Source: Gonocerus acuteangulatus
Lineage: Eukaryota > Arthropoda > Insecta > Hemiptera > Coreidae
Assembly: GCA_946811695.1 (NCBI GenBank)
Contig: OX328124.1
Location: 62,181,770-62,245,769, forward strand
Reading direction: 5' to 3'
DNA length: 64,000 nucleotides
Position 1 is the first letter of the stretch. Each line of letters begins with the position of its first letter. The translations under genes and the position numbers were made by a program. Of the stretch, positions 24,711-35,482 are shown one piece after another. Under the pieces are notes generated by a model, which worked only from the letters and a program-made list of their open reading frames with translations, did no database searches and was not told the origin of the DNA.

Positions 24711-26716
24711 TATTTTTTTAATTTTATTTTTTTTATTATTTTTTTTTTTTTTTGTTCAGAATCTTATTATTATTAGTTACGCCTTGCTTTGATTTGCTGT
24801 TTATGCAGCTTCTGCAGAATGGACTTTTGTTTTTCTTATATATTTGACTGAATAATAGAAGAAAACAGATAAAGGAAAAAGGGAAGGGTACAAAAGGTAG
24901 GGAAAGAGGTAGACAGGAGGATAGAGAGGGATAAGTTATTGGCTGGGGAGGAGGTTAGACTCTAGTGCAAGAGATATAAATCTAAGAAGAGTTGAATAGG
25001 GGGGCTTGGGGAGCAGGACCGTTTGTTAGCCTGCAATACAGCGCCGCTTCCTCTGTCTAGATAGGCACAACATTCTTAAGAAATTTCAATGAAGGTACTG
25101 TCTCCAGTAAAAATTATAATACGTATAATAAAATAAGATAGTCAAGATACAAAACAAATAGGTTGCTCCAAGTGTATCAAGAGCAAGCTCTACCAGAACA
25201 ACCTGTTGTAGTAGTAAACTTAGATGGTAATTTCAATATTTTCATGTTACCATGTAATCATTCAAGTACGTGTTTTAGGTTGATATTCGTAACGCTAAGG
25301 CACGTTTTTCTATTAATTAATTGGTTCGTAAGCAGTTTAATTTAGCTTTATACAAAAGCTATTGCTTCTTCTTATTAAGAGGCCAAAAACAACAAAGCTA
25401 ATCTTAAATAAGATATCCTCAGATCACTTAAGAAATGATAACACTCAAGTTCATAGAAAATACCAATAAGGTTTTCAGGTTAATGCTATTTTATGGATCT
25501 CGCCTAGTAATTAGCCAGCAAGAAAGCTAAGGGCTAAAGCTCGTTCAAATCTACGAGTAGATTAAGGTAAGAAAATATAGCAATGAGCAAAAACCCCCGC
25601 GCTAATTGATATTTGATTTTTGAGATTTATACATACATTAATTATTTTCTGCCACCAAGTACAATAAATAATGTTTTTAGGATTGACCTAACCACCCAGT
25701 CCCCTTTTCGGACGAATAGTGCATTAACGCTGAGACTTTAACAAAAATCCATCATTTGGCGGTGCCTGGAACCTACTTCAACTGAGAGTCCCAAGGTAAT
25801 TCCAAGGTTTCCGTTGCCACGAAGCGACAAGCTCTGCCGGTGGATCCTTCCTGAAGGAAATTTCCTGTGACAAGCGGCTGCTGAGCACTGCCTGTTTACC
25901 GCCAAGATAATGTAAAGTCTTGAGTCTATATTTCGTGGTAAACAGAATGCCCGATTAGATTCATTGCCCTGCCAAGTACTTCAAGAGAACTTATGAGAGC
26001 TTTATAGCAGAATCATCAACCAAATGGGCACATAAGAGGCTGTTGTCAATTATAGTTCATTACGATTCAAGCTCCATCCCGAATTTCACTATAATCCTAT
26101 CATCATCGTCACCAAGTCCCCCCCCCCCCCCCATTGTCAAGCCTTCCCGTCAACCCGAACTTTGACAATTACTGTGAATAGCGCACTTCTCTCTTCTACC
26201 GGCTTAAGTAGATCCCCGATTTTTTTAATAATCATCCATTCTCCAATATTCTTTCCCCAAAACATTTATCTTCTGCCGATACCCCTCCTACTTCCTGTCA
26301 TCCCTTTCATACTCATACACTAAATATATATCCCCGTCTTATATGATATGTGGTAGTCTAATGAAATTAATCTTCCCAAAGTATGTCCGAAGAAGCTGGT
26401 CACTAAGGGTGGTTAAAAAATTAATTAAATAAATTAAAAATAATTGTAAGACTTATTCCTAATTATCAAGAACAAAATTAACAACCCCCATTGACTAGTT
26501 AATATCGTCGATGAAAAGTAAAGTAAATGAAAAGTATTGAGATTTTCATTTTCCATTTAACACTCGAAAATTATTTATTTATTTATACATGAGAGTGACC
26601 GTAAATTAATTTAACATTTAATTCATTACATTAAACACTTAAATAACCATAAACAATAGTGAACAACTATTGCATAAAGCAACGAATGTGCACTGAGTCT
26701 AATTATAGTAAGTTCA
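24711..26716. other. Anonymous sequence
   Basis: T-rich tract at 24715-24755; CAGCTTCTGCAGAATGGAC at 24810 resembles words at 37760 and 57418. GC-richer 25780-25920 has no clear frame. (C)n run at 26117-26132. Confidence 0.35.
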
Positions 26717-27660
26717 ATTTTATAAATAAAATTATCGTGTCAGAGTGTTTATAACCAAACTCCTCCGAAACGGCTTGACCGATGTTTTTGATTTTCTTTG
26801 TGTATATTCAGTAGGGCTGAGAATGGGATGTAAACTATTTTTCATACCCCTAAGTGCTAAGGGTGGCCCGCCCAATAATATTGTTTTATTTTTCGAACAA
26901 AATATTTAATGTTTATTTTTTTTTTATAATTTGGCATTAAAAAATACAGACAATCCTAAATTTTCAATTTTCTACCACCAATTCCCATTTTATAATAACG
27001 AGGTTGGTAATTTAATCATAATAAATACATTTTAATTATAAAATGTAGTTTTATTCAACATATGATCTTTTCAGAAAGAGAAATATGGCTCCAGATTCTA
27101 ACCTGTGACGGAAGTTAATTCCAACATTCAACTCATGTTTCCACATGACATCGTCCGGAGCAACATAAATAGCTAAACACAGTGCTGCAAATGCTCAACA
27201 ATTTAATTCAACATTCAAAATCACAGGCCAAGTTTATCATAAAGTGGGATCATTGCAGCCAATACCAAACGAACCACATTACTTTTTACAAATTTACTTT
27301 TTGGGAGACGAGGACTCCGAAAGCGCACTCGCCATTCGCTTGGATGCACGCCGGGGCTGCATTTACCTCAGTTCGCGGTTTATCAGGCGCATCGTCAGCG
27401 AGCTGGACGATCTATTAAATGAGCAAAATGAATTCTTGAAATAATTTAAATCACACATGCACAAACTACATATTGACAATCGCGCTATTGTTATCAATCC
27501 TGATAAAGACGCATCTAAAGAGTACATTCAATGCACCTGTTGTTGAGGACGTTGCTGGAATCATGGTTGGCGACGGTACAGCTGAGCAAGAAATCTTAAT
27601 GCTGATAGATATTGCATAAATATTGAACACCGAGATCCCGTAACAGGTAAGGGGTTATTA
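26717..27660 (+). mobile_element. Helitron remnant (5' end plus N-terminal coding)
   Basis: The start resembles the Helitron at 42992 (TATCGTGTCAGAG against TCTCGTGTCACAG). CTCCTCCGAAACGGCTTGAC then matches exactly, followed by a related CATACCCCTAAGTGCTAAGG segment. Downstream lies a broken Helitron_like_N coding region. The helicase half and the 3' end are missing. Confidence 0.75.
27240..27660 (+). pseudogene. Helitron replicase, N-terminal fragment (Helitron_like_N)
   Basis: Visible pieces, in changing frames: FLQIYFLGDEDSESALAIR, then RRIVSELDDLLNEQNEFLK, a stop, MHKLHIDNRAIVINPDKDA, a frameshift, and STFNAPVVEDVAGIMVGDGT. They match the order of the conserved block after the Helitron zinc-finger region (QIYF..D, L..NP/N..., VVI..DK, R.YNAPT..EVA.I..GD). 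At least one stop and one frameshift break it. No Rep HUH motif or helicase motif remains. Together with the C-terminal piece at 43395-43721, it samples the two ends of what is normally a protein of well over 1000 residues. Confidence 0.75.
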
Positions 27661-28519
27661 TTTATTTGACTGCCATAATATTCACTAGAAATAATGTGTA
27701 TGGCAAGATAATGTTTGTCGGGTCAGCTTGAAATAAGTTTCATGTATAGACATACTGGTAGATAGTAGCTAAAACTATTGAATATTTGAATAAATTCATT
27801 CAAGAATGCAACATGGTTAGCTAAACGTAGAAAGTGTTAGAGTCCTGTTCCGATTGATTCCGCTTTTACGATGTATAATTCTCTCTGTTTTCTGTTGTGT
27901 ATTATATTATTCAGGAAAAAACCTCTACCGAATGGCTGACACTACAATATCCTGCTTTTTAAAAGAAGCTCTCTATTTTCCCACCAATGATGTAATGGAA
28001 AGAGTCCTTAAGAAAAGGTCATATACTTTGATGAAGCATCTGGAGTGCTGGCTGCCGGTCTTGTCATAATGTTAGCGTCTGCTGGTTCCGTGTACGTTGC
28101 ATGATTTTACGATATTGGCTTTTTATGCGGTCTATCCCTCCTCCCAATACCATCCATCGCAAACCTCTGCCTGATCCTTTCAATATTATCCACAAGGTCC
28201 GTCTTTTTCTTAGAGGTAGTAGATTTTTTCTCTTCTTGGCCACACTAATGTGCACTTTTACTGACCTTTGGCTGTAATTCTATAATACACCAGCTGACTA
28301 CTACGGCCGATAAGTAGTTTTTATATTGCGTTAAATAAGGTATGATCAAAATTAACGCTACTACATAATTTTGTGCAGCTTATTTTGCACGTACTTTAGA
28401 GTTACCCAGGAAACACCATGTGGAGGTAACCGTGCTTGTTTCCGTTGGGTAGTAAAAAAACAAAATACAACAAACACTTAAAAAGTTAATTAAAAACAGA
28501 CAAATACTCGTTGAAAAGA
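27661..28519. other. Anonymous sequence
   Basis: Nothing recognised; may include more decayed Helitron sequence on the left. Confidence 0.3.
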
Positions 28520-28900
28520 ATAAAACTAAAATGTAAGCGTTCCGATTTTTTCGCTCCAATTTTGCTCCTAAAACCATGTTCCAGTAAACGGATTCAGCTG
28601 GTTAATGAACTTGACTTTTCAAATGAGAAGAAAGATTTTTGTACCAAATTTTATCAAAATCGTACCATTTTTGAGCCGATGAGGAACTTCTTAATAATTC
28701 AAACCCCCCTAAAAGTACTTAAACATTTGAATATAAAAAAAAAAAAACTTTCTTAGCGAGTGTTTACATTCTAAACGTATTGTCCGTGAAAAATTGCAAA
28801 TTTTTGTGTCCAGTGGTTCGGGATATTACTACCTCGGAAGGGCCATTACCAGGGCGTAAACTCTATGAGGGACAAAATTACAGTTTATTTCTAGTAATTC
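28520..28900 (+). repeat. Helentron-like 3' body joined to R1-like sequence
   Basis: 28530-28690 parallels 48560-48715 (AACTTGACTTTTCAAATGAG, TTTTTGTACCAAATTTTATC). 28697-28820 parallels the R1 core (CCCCCTAAAAGTACTTAAAC, CTTTCTTAGCGAGTG, CCAGTGGTTCGGG). The junction suggests R1 and the Helentron-like family are related or chimeric. Confidence 0.55.
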
Positions 28901-28901
28901 A

Positions 28902-29427
28902 AGGTCTGCCATCATAGTTGAAATTAGCCTAAATTAAAAATAATACTATTTATTTTTTATTTAAATTTTAACGTCCATTTATTATTAACTACGAATTTTA
29001 GGACGAGTTATCTATAGGTTACCACCCTTTTCTAGCCAGGATAGGGGTGATGCCTTTTCTTTTGTTCGAAAGAAAAGCCACCGCCCCTAGTGGGAATCGA
29101 ACCCACGACCTTTGGCACCCTCACGGCTACCGGGTCTCCAAAAAAAAAAAAAAAAAATAATACTATGAAATAGATAATGTACGGTAACAGCTGTTCTGTT
29201 ATCTTCCTAGCAACGCTTGCTGCCTAGGCTTGCCTGCTCTAACCAACTAAAACTTTAAACCCCTCTAAAAATACTTAAAAATTCGAATATCAAAAAATCC
29301 TTTCTTATTGAGTGCCTACGTTGTATAGTGAGTGTCCATGCAAAATTTTCTGTCGAGTGGTTTGGGCTGGGGGATGATAGGTCAGTGAGTCAGTGAGTCA
29401 GTGGTATTTGACAAATACATAGTAGAT
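28902..29427. repeat. Repeat R1 copy B, interrupted by a SINE
   Basis: Starts TAGTAATTCAAGGTCTGCCA like copy C, is interrupted at AATAATACTAT (28939-28949, repeated at 29156-29166), then continues with CAGCTGTTCTGTTATC to the run GTCAGTGAGTCAGTGAGTCA and ends ACAAATACATAGTAGAT. Copy C (52795-53132) has the same sequence without the insert and so represents the empty site. Confidence 0.85.
28950..29155 (-). repeat. tRNA-derived SINE (family B)
   Basis: On the minus strand: head GGAGACCCGGTAGCCGTGAG, B box GTGGGTTCGATTCCCAC, body AGGGGCGGTGGC and TAGAAAAGGGTGGTAACCTA, and an AT-rich 3' end. Flanked by 11-bp direct repeats AATAATACTAT. An A run sits on the head side (29140-29157), which is unusual for a simple SINE insertion. 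Confidence 0.75.
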
Positions 29428-29697
29428 TTTATAATACCATACATTTACATAAAGCTAATAACGATTTTCTCTCTGCACAGAATCAAACTTTTTTAAACAT
29501 CATAGACCCCAAATCTACCATGACACAAATGTCTCTCATTCAATAAAATGTTGTCGCTATAGGCGAATGATAGACCTTTTAAATTTTGACAGTAGTTTTA
29601 AGTATGTTTTACTTAAAACATAGCCTAATAATGATAGGAAGCGAATTATGAATGCTTAAGTAGTTTGACCCAACAATGTTCCGAAAGGGTTAGTAAC

Positions 29698-29955
29698 AAT
29701 TGGACTAAGTTAATCAGAAAGGAACCAAGCGACAGTATAAACATTCTGAGAAAATTGCTCTTTAAGTTGCAATATCTTAAAGATTCACTTAATTATTCTT
29801 TTTCAAGTATTTTGTCGTATAATATTTTTCCCACTATTTTCACGCTGTTTCTATTTAGAATATAATTTCTGACAACTAAATAGCTGAAAGTAAATACCAC
29901 TTAATTGTTTTCAAAATAAGGCGCTTGGTTCCTTTCTGATTAACATGATCCAATT
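29698..29955. mobile_element. MITE-like element, 258 bp
   Basis: Inverted termini: AATTGGACTAAGTTAATCAG with AAAGGAACCAAGCG, and, reverse-complemented from the right, AATTGGATCATGTTAATCAG with AAAGGAACCAAGCG. The arms are about 34 bp, the interior AT-rich and non-coding. Superfamily unknown. Confidence 0.8.
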
Positions 29956-30106
29956 AATGTCACTTATTTTCCAACAATTTTATTTTTATAAAACAAATGA
30001 TTATCTGAAATCCATATCTGCGCTCATTTCATCATACTCCCATTTCTGAAAATATGATTAAATTCTCTCGTCATTTTTAATTTGATGCCGTAATATCCCC
30101 TTTACT

Positions 30107-30382
30107 ATATTTTCAATTGAATTATAATGTATTCCTGGTTTTAGTGGAAAGAGGTTTACTGAGAAAATGTTTTATCCACGAAGGTGTAGTATGGTGTTGG
30201 GATAATGGGATAGGCCTGTAGCTGTGGCTATATCATAATTAGTGGCATTAGGGTTAGCATATTCAGCTGGTAAGAGATTGATTTTATTACCCTTCACGCC
30301 ACAATCGCCACTTAACCTAAACTATCTGCTTCTACCGTACCCTGGGGCTTCGAACCATGTTTCCTAGAGCAGTAAATAGTCC
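30107..30382. repeat. Dispersed repeat R2, copy 2
   Basis: Near-identical partner of 4133-4410. Ends with CTTCGAACCATGTTTCCTAG and CAGTAAATAGTCC. Confidence 0.8.
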
Positions 30383-31384
30383 AGTCCCTAACTATATTAA
30401 AAGTGTGCATTAAAGAACTTTAGGATCGGTAAATTTTGTTTGGGGTGTAGCAGACATTTTGACAAAATACTTCTAAGATATGAATCAAATTAAAGCTGCA
30501 TATATCCTTATATATATATATATAATCTTTCATTTACGCTCTTTAAATCAGTTTAAAAAAAAAACACATTACAAAATAATTCTTTAGAAAACGTTTCGTA
30601 TTTTTTTTCTGGTGCATCGACTCCCAAGGTCATTAATACCTTATTTATAAAACATTTTGATTTTTTTCCATTGAACGGTGGAGCGTTTTTTTTTTTTTTT
30701 TTTTTTTTGACTGAGCGAGTGTAGTACAAATATAAGAAAAGAATACTAAAAAAACTATTAATTAAAAGAAAAGATAAAAATGTTGCATTATTTTCTGAAA
30801 AATAGTAGTATTATATTATACATTTATGAAATGGAAAGATAATAATAGGTAGGACTGCTGAAAGTTGACGAGCAATAAATATTGATTAGAAAAGTGAATA
30901 AGTGAAATCCTTCACCATAACCCATTGGGGAACATGATGATAAAAATGAGAAAAATAAACCCATATTTTTTTGGATAAATTTGTGTATCTTTTGGTCAAA
31001 TCGTTGTGTTTCCAATTAAAAACAAAGAACAAAACACTTCTCATTATTTCTGACGGAAACAATCAATTTTCATTCTTTTAAAATGCTCAAATGAATGCAC
31101 TTTGAGCTGAACGAGTGTTTAACAAGAGTAAAAGCCCGGAAAGAGGGCACTAATGGCCTACAATAATTAACACAAAAATTGATACTTCCAGGGTGTAATA
31201 ATTACATTACCTTGATAATGCCTCTCTGGCGAAACTCATCAGCCGCAAGGTCGCTTTATTTTCACCTTATATCCTCTTCGGGTTAACATAAGCAATAAGA
31301 ACATTTACTTTAAGATTTTAAGGGGTGTACAGATTGTTTAATCACGGGCTGTCAGATGAGCGCTGCTATCAAGGGACGAAACAT
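30383..31384. other. Anonymous sequence with SINE relic
   Basis: At 30600-30650 a minus-strand SINE-A 3' end relic is visible (TGGTGCATCGACTCCCAAGG, TCATTAATACC). A 22-T run lies at 30687-30708. Nothing else recognised. Confidence 0.45.
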
Positions 31385-31950
31385 GTCCGACTCACAGGAA
31401 CTGCGTCATTTTAGCGCGTTTCAGTCACGTTTTTATCCTTGGTGTCATTTGGAAACCTTGGAATAGATATAGTTAATATTTTTTGAAAGAGTTAATGACC
31501 TACTTTACAAAAATCTTGAAGAGAATTGAGATTTTAGGCACCATCGTGCACAGAAAACGTACAACCGCGAATATCGGCACACTCGGCCTCTTCGACGACT
31601 GCTCTATTGAAACAACCAAAGATTTTTCTAATTATACTGGCCAATTAATTTTACTACTAAAATCAATTACAAAAAGAACAAACAATAAAAAACTAAAGGA
31701 AACAAAACATAAAAACCGTTCAAAGCAAAGAAATCATTACTTTTGTCGTTTTAAGCCCTTATTCCTCCAACGATGATCCCCCCATCAAAAAATACTTAGG
31801 AACGATTTTTTTAGTACTTTTCAATGGCTACCGTTCATTTACCAAGATTTCCCCATCTTTTCGAGATTAATAAGGAAATATCCAAAAAACTGCTGATGTC
31901 TGCTTATAATATATATTTTTTTCTACTACTTCCTTTACTCCTGATGAGAC
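31385..31950 (+). mobile_element. Helentron-like element, 5' part
   Basis: GTCCGACTCACAGGAACTGC with GTCATTTTAGCGCG starts it. TTTTTATCCTTGGTGTCATT, AATAGATATAGTTAATA and the later TTTACCAAGATTTCC..TTTTCGAGAT follow the same order as the complete copy at 47392-48952. The 3' microsatellite and hairpin end are missing; sequence similarity fades near 31950. Confidence 0.7.
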
Positions 31951-31962
31951 CAACATTTTAAT

Positions 31963-31999
<37 letters not shown>

Positions 32000-32063
32000 T
32001 GCAAGCGTATTAAAGCAAACTATCCTCGCGCGACATTTTGTTTGGGGGCAGTTAGAGAGCGTA

Positions 32064-32064
<1 letters not shown>
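31951..32064 (-). repeat. Poly(T) tract with short adjacent sequence
   Basis: A T run at about 31966-31996 is followed by ACCTGCAAGCGTATTAAAGC. On the minus strand this looks like a retroposon 3' end with a poly(A) tail, but no family or target duplication was identified. Confidence 0.4.
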
Positions 32065-32120
<56 letters not shown>

Positions 32121-32124
<4 letters not shown>

Positions 32125-33666
32125 CCGGAACAAAAAGATAGCTCACCCAATATTTTTTCTCTTAATCAATTTCAACCATTGATATAATTTTTTTAAATTA
32201 ATATCTAGGGTATTCTACTCAAATTTGAACCGATGTTCAGGTTTAGGAGTTGAAAATAATTAATTTGTAAGAATTAGTAAATAATACTTGATTTGGGGTG
32301 AGACAAAAAGATAGCACAGTGAACAATAATAATAAAATTCTTTATTAAAACACAATTAAAATAATACAAATTAAAATTTAATATCCTGTATACGCACCAC
32401 CTTTTTCTAATGCAGCAATCATACGATTTGAAAGTGAGTTAAAATGACGCCGAATCAATTCTTGAGGGAGATTTGCCCACTCCTCCTGAATTGTTTGTTT
32501 TAATTCTTCAACGGACTCAAATTGTCGGCTACCACTGTAAACACTTCTCGCAAGATGCCCCCAAACATTTTCGATGATATTAAAGTCCGGGGATCTTGCC
32601 GGCCAATCTATAGTTCTAATATTTTCTTTTCTAAAAAACTCTTTTGCAACTTTTGCCGTGTGGACTGGAGCATTGTCTTGCTGAAAAATTACGTCCTCTT
32701 TAGGAACAAGTTCAAAATATTTTTTTAGTTGGTTTTCCAACAAATTAACATAATGCTGACTGTTCATTCGACCAGAAATAAACACTAAATCAGTTTTGTG
32801 ATCATATCCAATGCCTCCCCATATCATGACGCTGCCTCCTCCCATTTGCCTCTTGGAAAACACTTTTTCCTCCTTCCGTAGGTCATGGTAATAGTGAGCC
32901 CAGCCATCAGGACCGTCAAGATTAAATTTTTTTTCGTCTGTGAACAAGACTGTTTTCCACTCGTCTTTCCATTGGACATGTTCACGGGCAAACTCCTTTC
33001 TTCTTTCTTTATGTGCCGAGGTTAAAGGTGGAATACCTTTCATTTTCTTCCTTTTGATGTGAGAAGCTGCACGAATGACCCTTTGGACGTTTTTCACATT
33101 CGTCACTACACCAGCTTTCGCCGCAATTTGACGGGCCGTTAAAGTTGAGTTGGACGCTACCCTTAGAATTGCCCGTTTTTCACGTGTTGATAAAGCTGGC
33201 GGTCTCCCAGGTGATTTCTTCGTCCCATAGCTTTCTGGAGACTTCAAAAAATTTAAAATTACCTTCCTACTCCTACCGGTATTTTTTGAAATATCGGAAA
33301 TACAAAACCCTCGATTTTTCATTCGCTGAATGATATTTTTTTCACTTGGGGTCAGTGATTTTACTCGTCCCATGGCACTAATTTAATGTTAACAGCATGA
33401 AAGCAGAAACAGAACTGGATTAGCATTGTCTACTCAGAGGGATTTGGCTTTGTTTGTAAATAAACAACAAGTGTGCTATCATTTTGTCTCATCCCAAATC
33501 AAATAATAACATGAATTCTCTCAAACTATTTTTTTTCCTGCTTTCTAACGGATCAAATCAGACCACATTTGAGCTGAATACACTACAGATTAATTCGAAA
33601 AAATTATATCAATGATTACAATTGATTATGATGAAAAATATTGGGTGGGCTATCTTTTTGTCCCGG

Positions 33667-33670
<4 letters not shown>
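32121..33670 (-). mobile_element. Complete Tc1-type DNA transposon
   Basis: Termini: AGGTCCGGAACAAAAAGATA at 32121 and, reverse-complemented, AGGTCCGGGACAAAAAGATA ending at 33670. Imperfect inverted repeats extend about 205 bp and contain a second copy of the terminal word (GAGACAAAAAGATAGCAC near 32299-32316, and GAGACAAAATGATAGCAC inverted near 33473-33490). This is an IR/DR arrangement with two likely transposase sites per end. Both outer flanks are (TA)n, so a TA duplication is compatible. It contains one intact transposase. Confidence 0.95.
32378..33373 (-). CDS. Tc1-family DD34E transposase, 331 aa, uninterrupted
   Basis: Cut-and-paste transposase acting in the nucleus on the inverted repeats of its own element. 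The N-terminal helix-turn-helix region is at about residues 1-50 (LTPSEKNIIQRMKNRG, DISKNTGRSRKVI), with a GRPP hook at 56-59 and a second helix-turn-helix at 60-105 (TARQIAAKAG). The catalytic domain has D146 (FTDEKKF), D233 (QQDNAPVH) and E268 (SPDFNIIENVWG), with 34 residues between the second Asp and the Glu: DD34E. Length is normal for Tc1/Tc3-like enzymes (about 330-345). The ATG at 33371-33373 gives the full first domain. There are no frameshifts or stops, so it may be functional or recently so. It fills the space between the two inverted repeats. Confidence 0.95.
   Translation of the reverse strand: MGRVKSLTPSEKNIIQRMKNRGFCISDISKNTGRSRKVILNFLKSPESYGTKKSPGRPPALSTREKRAILRVASNSTLTARQIAAKAGVVTNVKNVQRVIRAASHIKRKKMKGIPPLTSAHKERRKEFAREHVQWKDEWKTVLFTDEKKFNLDGPDGWAHYYHDLRKEEKVFSKRQMGGGSVMIWGGIGYDHKTDLVFISGRMNSQHYVNLLENQLKKYFELVPKEDVIFQQDNAPVHTAKVAKEFFRKENIRTIDWPARSPDFNIIENVWGHLARSVYSGSRQFESVEELKQTIQEEWANLPQELIRRHFNSLSNRMIAALEKGGAYTGY

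Positions 33671-33708
<38 letters not shown>
33671..33708. repeat. (TA)n microsatellite right of the Tc1 element
   Basis: Matches the (TA)n at 32066-32120 on the other side; the element probably inserted into one TA array. Confidence 0.95.
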
Positions 33709-33712
<4 letters not shown>

Positions 33713-34921
33713 TATACACATACAATTACAAATTTAAACTGGCTGAAATTTATGTGATCTATGCGTGTGAATCGCGACCATTTCTATTTGGAACAGGTGC
33801 AGACATTGGCGAGGTACATGATTATTGACTTTGATGTACACTAGCAAGATAGTGTGGTCAGTATTAAGCTCGGCCCGACTCATTTCCCCTTTTTAAGTTA
33901 CCCATTTAATTTATTAACCCTGTCGAGACTGAAAGCCACTCGTGTGCCAGCGAGCCGGCTTACGTCGAGGATAGATAGCCATTATCAGAGAATGACTTCG
34001 CTTCGGGACAGAAAGTCTTCACTGAGACAGCTTTTTGCGATATCTTATCGTCATTTTTGAGAGCTCTAGTCACTCTTGAATCCGCTAGAGGTCATAACAA
34101 TGCAGTTTATAGGCTATGGAATGGGGGTTTCCCTCTATACTCGGCCCCTTTGCATCAGTCGGGTCTCTCTCAAGAGCCTTGTTATCGTTTTACCTGTTGA
34201 TGAGTACCTAGAGTTAATGAGCCGTAGGCATTACACCAACGATGATAAAGGTCATTATAATTTTAGTTTATTATTTATAATAAAAATATTTAAAACTGCA
34301 AGATAACTGGTAATGAAATATTAAGTGATAACACATTATTCAAGATAAGACGTATAGAGGATAGCACATATACGAAATAATTCAAATATCGCAAGATCCT
34401 CATATTAGGTGAAACGTTCTAGTACTCTGGTAAAAGGTAATACCAATTGTTTTGGAATTTGACTAAATTCAGTTGAATATTAAGTTCCTCATGCGAGGGG
34501 CCAATTACAATGATAAAATAAAATGTTGACGACTAAGTCAAAACATTTTTTTTATCCTCCATATAAATTTTACTTTCGTTATAAACGGTTAAGTAAAAAA
34601 AATCGTATTATGACAATTACAAATGTTCGTTTATATCGCAACGTTTTATTAACACTTTTCAAATAATTTATGATATTTTTATTGCTTTACTCAGCTAAAT
34701 CAAGTAATAAACGTATAAAAAAATATATTCTGAATCGAATAAACGTTTATCTTTGCTCAATTTCGGATCCACAAAAAAAAAAAAAAGAAACATTGAAACT
34801 TAAATGTCTAGAAATCTGAAACGAATCGAAATAATATGAAATAAATAAAATAAACAAATTAAAGGTTAGGATTAGTTTTGGGATTAACTAAGGGTCATAA
34901 AGCAAGGGATGCAGAACTGAC
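33709..34921. other. Presumed intron downstream of the Musashi exon
   Basis: No next exon (GFGFVTF block) found. GC-richer stretch at 33850-34230 has no clear frame; part of it faintly resembles 59790-59880 (GA-GAGTACCT, AATGAG, GCATT). Confidence 0.4.
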
Positions 34922-35003
34922 CTGGATCTCCTCGTGGTAGGGTCCTTCATCACCATCACTTCTGTGATTTCACCGTACTTGCAAAAGTATTCCCTCAGAG
35001 ACT
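34922..35003 (-). CDS. msi: Musashi/Rbp6-type RNA-binding protein, RRM1 internal exon
   Basis: An 82-bp exon. On the minus strand a T-rich tract and TTTGTTTCAG (acceptor) precede it, and CCAG|GTCAGT (donor) ends it. Reading from the third base gives SLREYFCKYGEITEVMVMKD and then PTTRRSR, with two bases carried in and two out (phase 2-2). This is the alpha1-beta2 and following loop of RRM1 in the Musashi family (known pattern SLRDYF.K.GEI.E.MVM.DPTT.RSR), and the break before GFGFVTF is as expected. Musashi proteins bind UAG-containing RNA to control translation in neural and stem cells. Musashi and Rbp6 paralogues cannot be separated from this exon alone; DAZAP1/hnRNP relatives are less likely. 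No neighbouring exon is recognisable in the window, so its introns are very long. Confidence 0.9.
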
Positions 35004-35375
35004 CTGAAACAAATTATAAAACAAGAAAATAAAATCAGGAAGTACTATTGATAAAAAATAACAAAACATGTAATTTCATAATGTAAATAACGTTTTCGAA
35101 ATATTCTACAAGCAACCATCAAACAGACAAACAACACACATAAAAGGTAAATCTTTTTTTTCAAGCGAGAAGCTAATACTGATAATACGATTATACATAA
35201 TCGTTGATCTATTCGAGGTTGCCTGTTTCCTAAGCGGCATCCGTTTTTTACATCCGCCACTTAAGTTTAGTGGTCAATTTTAACACTTTTCGAAGCAATG
35301 TCTATTAAGGTCGCACTTATGAAAGACATTTTGAAAAACCGCTTCAATATTTCATCGATGGTATCTACTAAATGA
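35004..35375. other. Presumed intron upstream of the Musashi exon
   Basis: Begins (minus-strand view) with the T-rich acceptor tract. Otherwise featureless. Confidence 0.5.
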
Positions 35376-35381
35376 GCCACG

Positions 35382-35441
<60 letters not shown>

Positions 35442-35482
35442 TATATATATATTAACGTGGCTGTGTGTGTGTGTGTGTGTAA

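Noticed and set aside
32522..33333. Plus-strand frames inside the Tc1 element
   Set aside because: Antisense shadows of the transposase.
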